A stretch of DNA of 64,000 nucleotides. It comes from Pseudoruegeria sp. SHC-113 (GTDB lineage Bacteria > Pseudomonadota > Alphaproteobacteria > Rhodobacterales > Rhodobacteraceae). The DNA lies in assembly GCF_025376885.1 (NCBI RefSeq), contig NZ_JAHUBR010000001.1, forward strand, positions 2,294,001 through 2,358,000. The letters are read 5' to 3'. The notes below the pieces were generated by a model. That model did not search any database, was not told the origin of the DNA, and saw only the letters and a program-made list of their open reading frames with translations. Position numbers and translations under genes: made by a program. Position 1 is the stretch's first letter, and each line of letters opens with the position of its first letter. This document shows positions 34,280-42,300 of this stretch, piece by piece.

Positions 34280-35340
34280 CGGGTGCGCCCTTCGCGCAGG
34301 CGGCCGACGATTCCGGAGGGGAAGAAATAGACGCTGAGCACGAAGAGGATGCCGAGCCAGAGCAGCCAGCGGTCCGGGTTGAGCAGCACGGGCAGCAGCG
34401 GCACCCCGGCGAGCGCCTCGGAGGCCGCGCCCATCAGCGACTGCAGGTAGCTTTGTGCCAGCACGAAAAGCGTCGCGCCGACCACCGCGCCATACATCGT
34501 GCCCATGCCCCCGATCACCACCATCAGCAGGATGTCGATCATGATCTCGAAGGACAGCGTGGTATCGGGCCCGACGTAACGCAGCCAAATCGCGAAGAGC
34601 GACCCGGCCAGCGCGGCGGCCACAGCCGACAGGCAGGTGGCCGCGGTGCGGTAGTAGACGACCCGGTAGCCAATCGCCTCAGTACGGAAGTCGTTCTCCC
34701 GGATGGCCTGAAGCACGCGTCCGAAGGGGGAGTTCACGATGCGCAGCAACATGAGGAAGATTACCAAAGCCCCTGTAAAGACGAGGTAATAATTGGCGAT
34801 CTTGCCGTTGATGGTGACGCCGAAGAGCTTTTCATCCATGTATTTCTGCGCGGAGGTCAGCGCGCGCGGGATCTTGTAGTTCAGCCCGTCTTCGCCCCCG
34901 GTGAGGCCCGACAGCTGGCTCACCAGCACCGCCACGGCGGAGGCCACGGCAAGGGTGATCATGGCGAAGAAGATCGCGCGCACTCGCAGGGAGAACAGCC
35001 CGATCAGCAGGGCGAAGAAGGCCGCCACCAGCGCGCCCGAGAGCGTCCCCACGAGCAGCGCATCGAAACCTCGCCCCATGTGCAAGCTGGCGAGCGCCAC
35101 GCCGTAGGCGCCCATGCCGAAGAACATTGTATGGGCGAAGCTCACGATGCCCGCGTAGCCGAGCAAAAGGTCGTAACTGGCAACAAGCACGATGAAAATG
35201 CAGATCCGTGCGGCTGTATCCAGCGACCGCGTGCCGGGAAAGAGGAAGGGTGCGAAGGCGAGGCCGATGAGGATGGCGAGCAGGACCAAGGCCAGCACAG
35301 GGCTGCGCGGGCGGTCGCCGGAGATGAGTTTGATCAGCAT
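34276..35340 (-). CDS. livM: Branched-chain amino acid-type ABC permease LivM
   Basis: A 354-aa inner-membrane permease with about nine hydrophobic segments. Family blocks include SYDLLLGYAGIVSFAHTMFFGMGAYG and VVIGGMGTMYGAVVGA. It pairs with LivH, encoded 1 bp upstream. In alphaproteobacteria such systems import many organic acids and amides besides leucine, and the CoA-ligase locus nearby makes an organic acid more likely here. Confidence 0.92.
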   Translation of the reverse strand: MLIKLISGDRPRSPVLALVLLAILIGLAFAPFLFPGTRSLDTAARICIFIVLVASYDLLLGYAGIVSFAHTMFFGMGAYGVALASLHMGRGFDALLVGTLSGALVAAFFALLIGLFSLRVRAIFFAMITLAVASAVAVLVSQLSGLTGGEDGLNYKIPRALTSAQKYMDEKLFGVTINGKIANYYLVFTGALVIFLMLLRIVNSPFGRVLQAIRENDFRTEAIGYRVVYYRTAATCLSAVAAALAGSLFAIWLRYVGPDTTLSFEIMIDILLMVVIGGMGTMYGAVVGATLFVLAQSYLQSLMGAASEALAGVPLLPVLLNPDRWLLWLGILFVLSVYFFPSGIVGRLREGRTR

Positions 35341-35341
35341 A

Positions 35342-36373
35342 TCACTTCGCCTTCACGACAGGCATCATGCCCTGCGGACGCCACATCAGGATGGCAACCA
35401 TCAGGCCGATATTGGAGATGAGCGCGAGCTTGGGTTCCAGGAAGGCCACGTAGTTTTGCAGCAGCCCCACCAGAAGTGCTCCGATGAAGCAGCCCTCTAC
35501 CGAACCGAGCCCGCCGATGATCACCACGATGAACACCAGAACCATGATGTTGGCCCCCATATGGGCGGTGATGACCTCTTGATAGAGGCCCCACATCACC
35601 CCGCCGAGGCCGGCAAGCGCGCTTCCGGCGATGAAGACCCCGATGAAGACGATGCGCAGCCGGTAGCCAAGCGCCTCGACCATTTCGCCGTTCTCAACGC
35701 CCGCCCGCACGATCAGGCCGATCTTGGTGGCACGCAGCACGTAGCGCATGGCGAGGAAGAGGATCAGGCCGAAACCTACCGCAACCAAACGATATTTCTC
35801 GATCGCGGCCCCTGCGAATGTGATGGCGCCTTTCAGCGCTTCGGGGCGGGTGAGGAAGATCTCTTCCGGGCCCCAGAGCATGACGATCAGCTGTTCGATG
35901 ATGATCAGCCCGCCCATGGTGACAAGGATCTGCTTCAAGTGCGCGCCATAGACAGGCTCAACGATCACCTTTTCAAAGGCCCAGCCCAAGGCCCCCGTTG
36001 CCAGCATTGCGGCAAGAACGGCCAGCAAGAGCACGGAAAGATTGAGGAAAAGCGAAGGTGAGGCCGTCAGGCTGCCCATGGCGAGCAGCACGGAGATGCC
36101 CACGAAAGCACCCACCGAGATGAAGGCGCCATGGCCGAAGTTGATCACGTCCATCAGGCCGAAAACAAGCGTCATGCCCGAGGCCATGATGAAGATCATC
36201 ATGCCCATGGCGAGGCCCGAGACGGTAAGCGTGAGCCACGAGGAGGTGGCCGGAATGGCAAGGAAGCCGAGCAAGGCCAGCACCGGCACCAGCAGCAGCG
36301 GCATGGCTTTGCCGAGGCGATCAGTGAGGCTGGTCTGCGCGAAGGTCGGGGTATGATCGGGGGCGGCGCTCAT
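35342..36373 (-). CDS. livH: Branched-chain amino acid-type ABC permease LivH
   Basis: A 343-aa inner-membrane permease. Family blocks are GLMDVINFGHGAFISVGAF and VIIGGLGSVEGCFIGALLVG. The ATG at 36373 overlaps the livF stop by ATGA; the longer frame upstream is the livF shadow. Transcription order here is livK-livG-livF-livH-livM-hydrolase. Confidence 0.92.
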   Translation of the reverse strand: MSAAPDHTPTFAQTSLTDRLGKAMPLLLVPVLALLGFLAIPATSSWLTLTVSGLAMGMMIFIMASGMTLVFGLMDVINFGHGAFISVGAFVGISVLLAMGSLTASPSLFLNLSVLLLAVLAAMLATGALGWAFEKVIVEPVYGAHLKQILVTMGGLIIIEQLIVMLWGPEEIFLTRPEALKGAITFAGAAIEKYRLVAVGFGLILFLAMRYVLRATKIGLIVRAGVENGEMVEALGYRLRIVFIGVFIAGSALAGLGGVMWGLYQEVITAHMGANIMVLVFIVVIIGGLGSVEGCFIGALLVGLLQNYVAFLEPKLALISNIGLMVAILMWRPQGMMPVVKAK

Positions 36374-37092
36374 GAGGCCTCCATGTTCAGGCCCATCAGG
36401 CGTTCCTGCAGGGCGGCATCTGCGGCAAGCTCTGCCATCGGGCCGCTCCAGGCGGTGCGGCCATCGTCCATCACGACGCAGGCATCGCCCAGCATTTTGG
36501 CGACGGCGAAATTCTGTTCCACCAGCAGGATCGACGCGCCTTGCGCTTTCAGATCGCGCAGGGCGGCGGCCATAGTCGCGATGATGGCGGGGGCGAGCCC
36601 CTTGGTGGGTTCGTCGATCAGGTAGAGCTTGCGCTCCTCGATCATGGCGCGGGCGATCGAGAGCATCTGCTTCTGCCCGCCCGAAAGGTTGCCGGCCTCG
36701 CTCTTCCAGAAGGTGCGCAGGGGCGGAAAAGCGCCGAAGATCCACTCCAGCCGCTCCGGCTTGATCGGGCCGGAGGCCGCGGCGAGGATCATGTTTTCCT
36801 CTACTGTAAGATCGGTGAATATCCCCATGTTTTCAGGCACAAATCCGATGCCGGAGCGGGCAATCACAGGGGTCGGCAGCGCGCGGATGTCCTGCCCGTC
36901 AAACAGGATCGCCCCCTGATGCGCCTTCCAAAGGCCCATGATCGTGCGCAGCGTCGTTGTCTTGCCGACGCCATTGCGGCCCAGCAGCATGGTGACCTGC
37001 CCGCGCGGCACCTCCAGATCCACCCCTTGCAGGATGTGGTATTGCGCGATGTTGGTGTAAACGCCCTCAAGGCGCAGGATCGGATCAGACAT
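36370..37092 (-). CDS. livF: Branched-chain-type ABC ATPase LivF
   Basis: A 240-aa ATPase with Walker A GRNGVGKTTT, signature LSGGQKQMLSIARAM, Walker B LYLIDEPTKGLAP and the H-loop glutamine/His region VEQNFAVA. The start at 37092 overlaps the livG stop by 8 bp. It forms a heterodimer with LivG. Confidence 0.93.
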   Translation of the reverse strand: MSDPILRLEGVYTNIAQYHILQGVDLEVPRGQVTMLLGRNGVGKTTTLRTIMGLWKAHQGAILFDGQDIRALPTPVIARSGIGFVPENMGIFTDLTVEENMILAAASGPIKPERLEWIFGAFPPLRTFWKSEAGNLSGGQKQMLSIARAMIEERKLYLIDEPTKGLAPAIIATMAAALRDLKAQGASILLVEQNFAVAKMLGDACVVMDDGRTAWSGPMAELAADAALQERLMGLNMEAS

Positions 37093-37849
37093 CTTCCAGC
37101 GCCTTTCCCATGTAAGCTTCCTGCACCACGTCGCTGGCCATGACTTCCACCGGCTGACCATCAGCGGCCAAAGCACCGTTGTGCAGCACGATGATGCGGT
37201 CCGCGAGCGTGCGGATCACGTCCATCTTGTGCTCCACGAGCAGGATGGTGCGGCTTTTGTCGGCCTTCAGTTCGGCGATCAGATCCAGCACCACGGGGGC
37301 TTCATCCACGCTCATGCCGGCGGTTGGCTCGTCGAACATGTAGACAAGCGGATCGAGCGCGATCAGCAGGGCCACTTCCAGCTTGCGCTGGTTGCCGTGG
37401 GAAAGCTCCGAAACCGTCTGGTCGCGGTAGGCGGTGAGGCGCACGCGGTCCACCACGGCCTCGGCGGCCTCAAGGATTTCGGCGTGGCTGTCGGCCATGG
37501 TGAAAAGGCTGAAGCCCTTCTGCGCCTTGGCCTGGATCACCAGCCGGACGTTTTCCAGCACCGAGAGGTTCGGAAACAGGTTCGTCAGCTGGAAGGCGCG
37601 GCCGATCCCGGCGCGGGTGCGCTGCGCCACGGAGGCGCGGCTGATGTCGCGCCCGTTGAGGCGCACGGTGCCGCCCGTGGCCGGGATCTGGCCGGAGATC
37701 AGGTTGAAATAAGTGGTTTTTCCCGCACCATTGGGGCCGACGATGGCTGTCAGCTCGCCGGGGGCGAAGGCGCAACTCACGGCGTCAACGGCCACATGGC
37801 CGCCGAACCGCACGGTGAGATCGCGGGTTTCCAGAAGAGGCTGTGTCAT
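37085..37849 (-). CDS. livG: Branched-chain-type ABC ATPase LivG
   Basis: A 254-aa ATPase with Walker A GPNGAGKTTYFNLISG, signature LSHGNQRKLEVA (the LSHG variant is common in LivG), Walker B YMFDEPTAGMSV and H-loop VEHKMDV. The start at 37849 is preceded by a GC-rich hairpin at 37887-37908 that separates it from the binding-protein gene. Confidence 0.93.
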   Translation of the reverse strand: MTQPLLETRDLTVRFGGHVAVDAVSCAFAPGELTAIVGPNGAGKTTYFNLISGQIPATGGTVRLNGRDISRASVAQRTRAGIGRAFQLTNLFPNLSVLENVRLVIQAKAQKGFSLFTMADSHAEILEAAEAVVDRVRLTAYRDQTVSELSHGNQRKLEVALLIALDPLVYMFDEPTAGMSVDEAPVVLDLIAELKADKSRTILLVEHKMDVIRTLADRIIVLHNGALAADGQPVEVMASDVVQEAYMGKALEDV

Positions 37850-37886
37850 GGAGGATCCGAGGCAGGCGTACCGCCCTTTGGGGTTC

Positions 37887-37908
37887 GGGCGGGGGAGGCC
37901 CCCCGCCC
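37887..37908 (-). terminator. GC hairpin between livK and livG (possible attenuator)
   Basis: A 9-bp perfect stem (GGGCGGGGG with CCCCCGCCC) and a 4-nt loop, starting 18 nt after the binding-protein stop on the minus strand. No T-tract follows. It is a likely 3' stabiliser or partial terminator that lets the binding protein exceed the membrane parts. Confidence 0.5.
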
Positions 37909-37926
37909 CTGTAGTTTGGCTGAGGC

Positions 37927-39114
37927 TTACTGGTTGCGGATCGGGATCGGCATGTCCTTGATCGTCAGCTCGCGCACGAGCTCGGGCACGCCATAATCCA
38001 CGCCGTCTTTCACCACCGTCTTGAAGTGATACATGCTCTGAAGCGCCTGATGATCTTCCGGGCGGAACATCATTTTGCCCTTCGGCGTTTCCCACTCCAT
38101 GCCTTCCATGGCGGTGATGAGATCCTCGGTGTCGGTGGAGCCGGCTTTCTTCAGCGCTTCCACAACAGCGATGCCAGCCGACATGCCGCCTGCGGTGAAG
38201 AAATCCGGCGGGCTGTCGAAGCGGGCGAAATGCTCTTTCACCAGCCAGTCGTTCACCGGGTTCTGCGGAATCTCGTAGTAGTAATACGTCGCCCCTTCCA
38301 TGCCCGGCAGTTCCTTGTAGGCCGTCAGCGCGGCCAGGATGTTGCCACCGGTCGCGATCTCGATGCCGAAGCGCGAGGGATCCATCGCGTTGATCTTGCC
38401 CATCGGGTTGCCGCCACCGGCCCAGATGATGAAGAGCTTCTTCTCGCCCTCCAGATCCTTCATCGCGGTGAAGATGCGTTCCGCAGCCGCGGTGAAATCA
38501 GTGGTGTCGGTGGGCACGTATTCCTCATGCGCGATCTCGGCGCCCGTGGTTTCCAGCGCCTCGCGGAAGGCCGACACGCCATCGCGGCCAAAGGCGTAAT
38601 CCTGCGCCAGCGTTGCCACATGGACGTTCTCGCCCCCCAGCGCCACGGCATTGGCCACGGCATCCTGCGAGGAGTTGCGCCCGGTTCGGAAGATGTAGCG
38701 GTTCCAGTTCTCGCCGGTGATGCTGTCGGCCACAGCAGGCTCAACGATCAGGATCTTCTCGTATTCCTCGGCGACGGGCAGCATGGCCAGCGCCACGCCC
38801 GAGCTCACCGGCCCCACCGCCAGATCGACCTCGTCATCGCCATAGGCCTCTTCCAGCAGCGCCTTGCCGATGTCGGGCTTGAGCTGGGTGTCCTTCTCGA
38901 TGATGACGATCTTCTCGCCATTCACTTCCATCGTGCCGCCGGTGGCATATTCGATGCCCAGTTTCAGCCCCTCGTGGCTCTGCTTGGCATAGGCCTCGAA
39001 CGGGCCGGTCTTGCCATAGACATGGGCGATCTTGATATCGGCCAGCGCCGGGGTGCCAAGCGCGCAGGCCAGCGCCACCCCCGACAGAAGCCCGTTCATC
39101 TTCGTGCGTTTCAT
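37927..39114 (-). CDS. livK: Branched-chain-type ABC substrate-binding protein
   Basis: A 395-aa periplasmic receptor of the Leu/Ile/Val-binding family. A Sec signal (MKRTKMNGLLSGVALACALG, cleavage about after PALA) is followed by IKIAHVYGKTGPFEAYAK, a typical type 1 entry, and LAVGPVSSGVALAML. Neither the binding residues nor ligand is certain. It is the first gene of the operon and has a promoter with a TetR-type operator just upstream. Confidence 0.9.
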   Translation of the reverse strand: MKRTKMNGLLSGVALACALGTPALADIKIAHVYGKTGPFEAYAKQSHEGLKLGIEYATGGTMEVNGEKIVIIEKDTQLKPDIGKALLEEAYGDDEVDLAVGPVSSGVALAMLPVAEEYEKILIVEPAVADSITGENWNRYIFRTGRNSSQDAVANAVALGGENVHVATLAQDYAFGRDGVSAFREALETTGAEIAHEEYVPTDTTDFTAAAERIFTAMKDLEGEKKLFIIWAGGGNPMGKINAMDPSRFGIEIATGGNILAALTAYKELPGMEGATYYYYEIPQNPVNDWLVKEHFARFDSPPDFFTAGGMSAGIAVVEALKKAGSTDTEDLITAMEGMEWETPKGKMMFRPEDHQALQSMYHFKTVVKDGVDYGVPELVRELTIKDMPIPIRNQ

Positions 39115-39171
39115 GTGTGTCTCCTCCCCGAGAACAGATCCCCTGCCCGGTGCGTCGGGCTGCGATCCAAA

Positions 39172-39193
39172 AACATGATTAATGATTCATATT
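39172..39193. promoter_or_regulatory. Putative TetR-type operator of the livK operon, AACATGA-N8-TCATATT
   Basis: Six of seven arm pairs match in inverted orientation, and the arms and 8-bp spacer length equal those of the tetR operator at 29748-29769. An additional TCATGTT half-site adjoins at 39194-39200. The operator lies immediately downstream of the -10, as at tetR. Confidence 0.6.
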
Positions 39194-39196
39194 TCA

Positions 39197-39226
39197 TGTT
39201 TACTGCCAGAGAGGAGATTCGGTCAA
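39197..39226 (-). promoter_or_regulatory. Putative promoter of the livK operon
   Basis: On the minus strand TTGACC (39221-39226) and TAAACA (39197-39202) are separated by 18 bp. The start codon is about 80 nt downstream, behind a GGGGAGGAG ribosome-binding site. Confidence 0.5.
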
Positions 39227-39248
39227 CGTTGATTCACGCAAAAAGAAA

Positions 39249-39270
39249 CCGGCCCCGCGTAGGGGGCCGG
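39249..39270 (-). terminator. Rho-independent terminator of tamA-tamB
   Basis: CCGGCCCC pairs with GGGGCCGG (8 bp) and, on the minus strand, TTTCTTTTTGCG follows. It begins 47 bp after the tamB stop. Confidence 0.8.
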
Positions 39271-39316
39271 CTTTGGAAACCGCTTGGCGGAGTCTCAGGT
39301 CATCGGAAAAAAGCGC

Positions 39317-42300
39317 CTAGTAGTCGCGCTCGAAGAAGATGCCGAGGCTTGAATCCCCGTCGCTCTCCACCGAGGCCTTCGCGGTGAAATTGTCGGTGAT
39401 GTCGAGGTTCAGGTTGATCTCGGTTTCGCCTTCGGAATCCACGGCGATGTCGGTGTAGATGTTATCGGTCAGGTAGCGCCCGGCGCGCACCGTGGTGTTG
39501 CCCTCGGAATCGGTTTCCACGTTCAGATCATCGAGCCCCAGCGAGGAGCGGATGCCGGAGATCAGGCTGAAGCCCTTGCCGCCGGTCAGCTCCGAAATGG
39601 AGGAAGCCAGCTCCGCCGCCTGTAGCGCGCTGAGGTTGGAGATCGACTCGCCAAACAGGATCTGCGCCAGCACCTCGTCTTCGGGGAGTTCCGGCGTGGA
39701 GGTGAACTCGAAATCCGGGTCCACCGCAGGGCCATCGATCACGATGCGCCCTTCCCCATCGGGAATGTCGGCCACGGCGACGATGCGGATGAAGGGGGTG
39801 AAATCGCCCAGCAGGGAAATCGTCACCTCTTCGAGGTTGAGCCGCTTGCCAAGGAAATCCAGATGGCCCCGGATCAGATCGAACTCGCCTTCCGTGATCA
39901 CCCGCGCCGTGGTGCCGACAACAGCGATGGAGCCGCCCAGCTCGATGTCGAGCCCCCGGCCCCGGATGTTGATCCGCTGCGGCGCGTTGAGCCGCAGATC
40001 GAGGCCATAAACGGCCCCGCCCCCGCTGCTGGCGGAAATCTCGTTCGCATCCTTGAACCCCGCCCGCTGGCGCGTCAGCCGCTGCGGCGCGGTTTCGTTC
40101 ACATGGAACAGCCCCGCTGGCACGCTGCCCGCGCCCACGGCGGCCGTGGGGATCTGGATATCGGTCTTGCCGAGGTTGATCTCCCCACCGATGTTGGCCC
40201 CGCCCGCAGCCGGGCCGACGAAGCTGATCTGCCCGTTCAGGCGCGTATCGTAGAGCGCCGGGTCCGTCAGGCGCACCGCATCGAGGTTCACCTGCAGGTT
40301 GGTGTTGAAGGGCGGGTTCAGGTTCAGCGTGCCATTGGCCGTCACGCGCCCTTCCGGCGAGACATTTGTGGCCGCGTCGATCGTCAGGTTCGCGCCCGCG
40401 ATGCGGATCTGGGTGTTGATGTCATCCAGCGCCACTTTCAGCGTCGGGGCCGAGAACCGTGCACCGGACACCGAAACCGTGCCCGAAACCGACGAAAGCG
40501 CCGGCGGGCCGTTCACCGCCACGTCAAGCTGCGCCGTGCCAATGATCGAGCGCGGGGTGATGAACTTGTTCGCGATAGAGAGCGGCGCGGTGCCGGTGAC
40601 GTTCAGGTTCACCGTCTGGAAATCCCGCGCAACCGAGCCGTCCACGGCGGTGGCAAAACCGGCGTCGGTGTCCAGATCGAGATCGACGTTGATGCGGTTG
40701 CCCGCCAGCGTGGCCGACCCACCCAGCGTCGCGCCCCCGGCAATGTCGGGCACGAAAACGGCCACCTCGCGCAGGCTCGCCTGCAGATCGATGCGCCCGC
40801 TGTCGCCGGTCACGCTGCCGCTGGCGGAAAGATCCAGCTCGTTGCCATCCACCTCAAGGCGGCTGAGTGTAATCTCCTCGCCCTGTTTCGCGGCGGCCAG
40901 ATCCAGTGTCGTCTGCCCAACGAGGAGCCTGTCCACATCGGCGATCCCGGCGCGAATGTCCTGTAACTGGCCCGTGGCGGTGAGGGTGAAATCGCGGCTT
41001 TCGACCGTCGCCTGCCCCGCCAGCGCAAGCTGCGCCGCACCGGCCAAAGTGCGCCCGGCAAAGACGCTGAACGGGGCCAAATCGGGCACAGTGGCATCGG
41101 CGTTGAAGGCCACGTCGATCCCGGCATCCATGCCCGAAACCTGCGCCTGCCCGCTGGCTTCGGCGTTCAGCACGCGGGCGTCAAAGGCAACGGTGCCGCC
41201 TTCGGGGCCCACATCGCCGCTGGCGTCCAGATCGATCTGTTCGCCATTGACGGTGAGCTTGCGGATCTCGATCTCGCGCCCGGCTTTGGTGACGTCCACC
41301 GCCAGCAGCGTATCGCCCGCCAGCAGCGCATCCACTTGCGGGATGCCAACGGCCACATCGCGGATATCGCCATTGGCCTGCACGTCGAAATCAAGGCTCT
41401 TGGCATTGGCCGTTCCGTCCAGTTTCAGATCCGCGGCCCCGGCAAGGCTCTGGCCTGCGATGGCACTGAAAGGCGCCAGATCGGTGACCTTAGCCGTCGC
41501 ATCCAGCGCAATCGCCGGGCCGTTGTCCAGCTCGCTCAAGGCAGCATTGCCCGACAGCGTGGCGGTGAGCACCCGCGCGTCGAAATCAAACGCGCCGGAG
41601 TCCGCGCCCAGAGCGCCCTTCGCGTTCAGCCCAATCTGGGTGCCGTCGATTTCAAGCTTGCGGATGTCGATCGTGCGGCCCGCGCGGGAAGCATCCACGG
41701 AGAGCGCCGTCTGCCCTTCCAGCAGCGGATCGACCTGCGCGATGCCCAGTTGCAGCTGATCGGTGGTGCCATCGGCGCGGATGTCGAAATCCAGCGTGGA
41801 GAGCGCAACGCGCCCCGCCAGATCCAGCGCCGCTGCGCCCGAAAGCCCCTGACCGGCAAGCGCGCCGAAGGGGGCCAGATCGTCGACCTTGGCCTCCGCA
41901 TCGATCTCCACCGTGGCGGCCGGATCAAGGCCTGACAACAGCGCGCGGCCGATCAGCGAGGCACTGGCCACGCGGGCGTCGAAATCGATCGCACCGCCGG
42001 TTTCGGTGACATTGCCGCTGGCGGTGACATCCACTTCCTTGGCGTTGATGGCGAATTTGCGCACCGCGAGCGTTTCGGCCAGACGGGCGATGTCGATGTC
42101 CAGCGCGGCGCTCTGGCCTACAAGCGCATCCACCTGCTGGATGCCGGTGGACAGGCCTGAGGCCGCCCCTTGCGCGCGGGCGTCAAAGGTGCGCGCGGCG
42201 ATGTTGCCGCCGCCGTCCAGCGTGAGGCGCACGGTGCCTTCCAGCGGCAGGCCCGCAAGGGCGGCGAAATCGCCCAGATCGCCGATTTCGGCCGTCAGGT

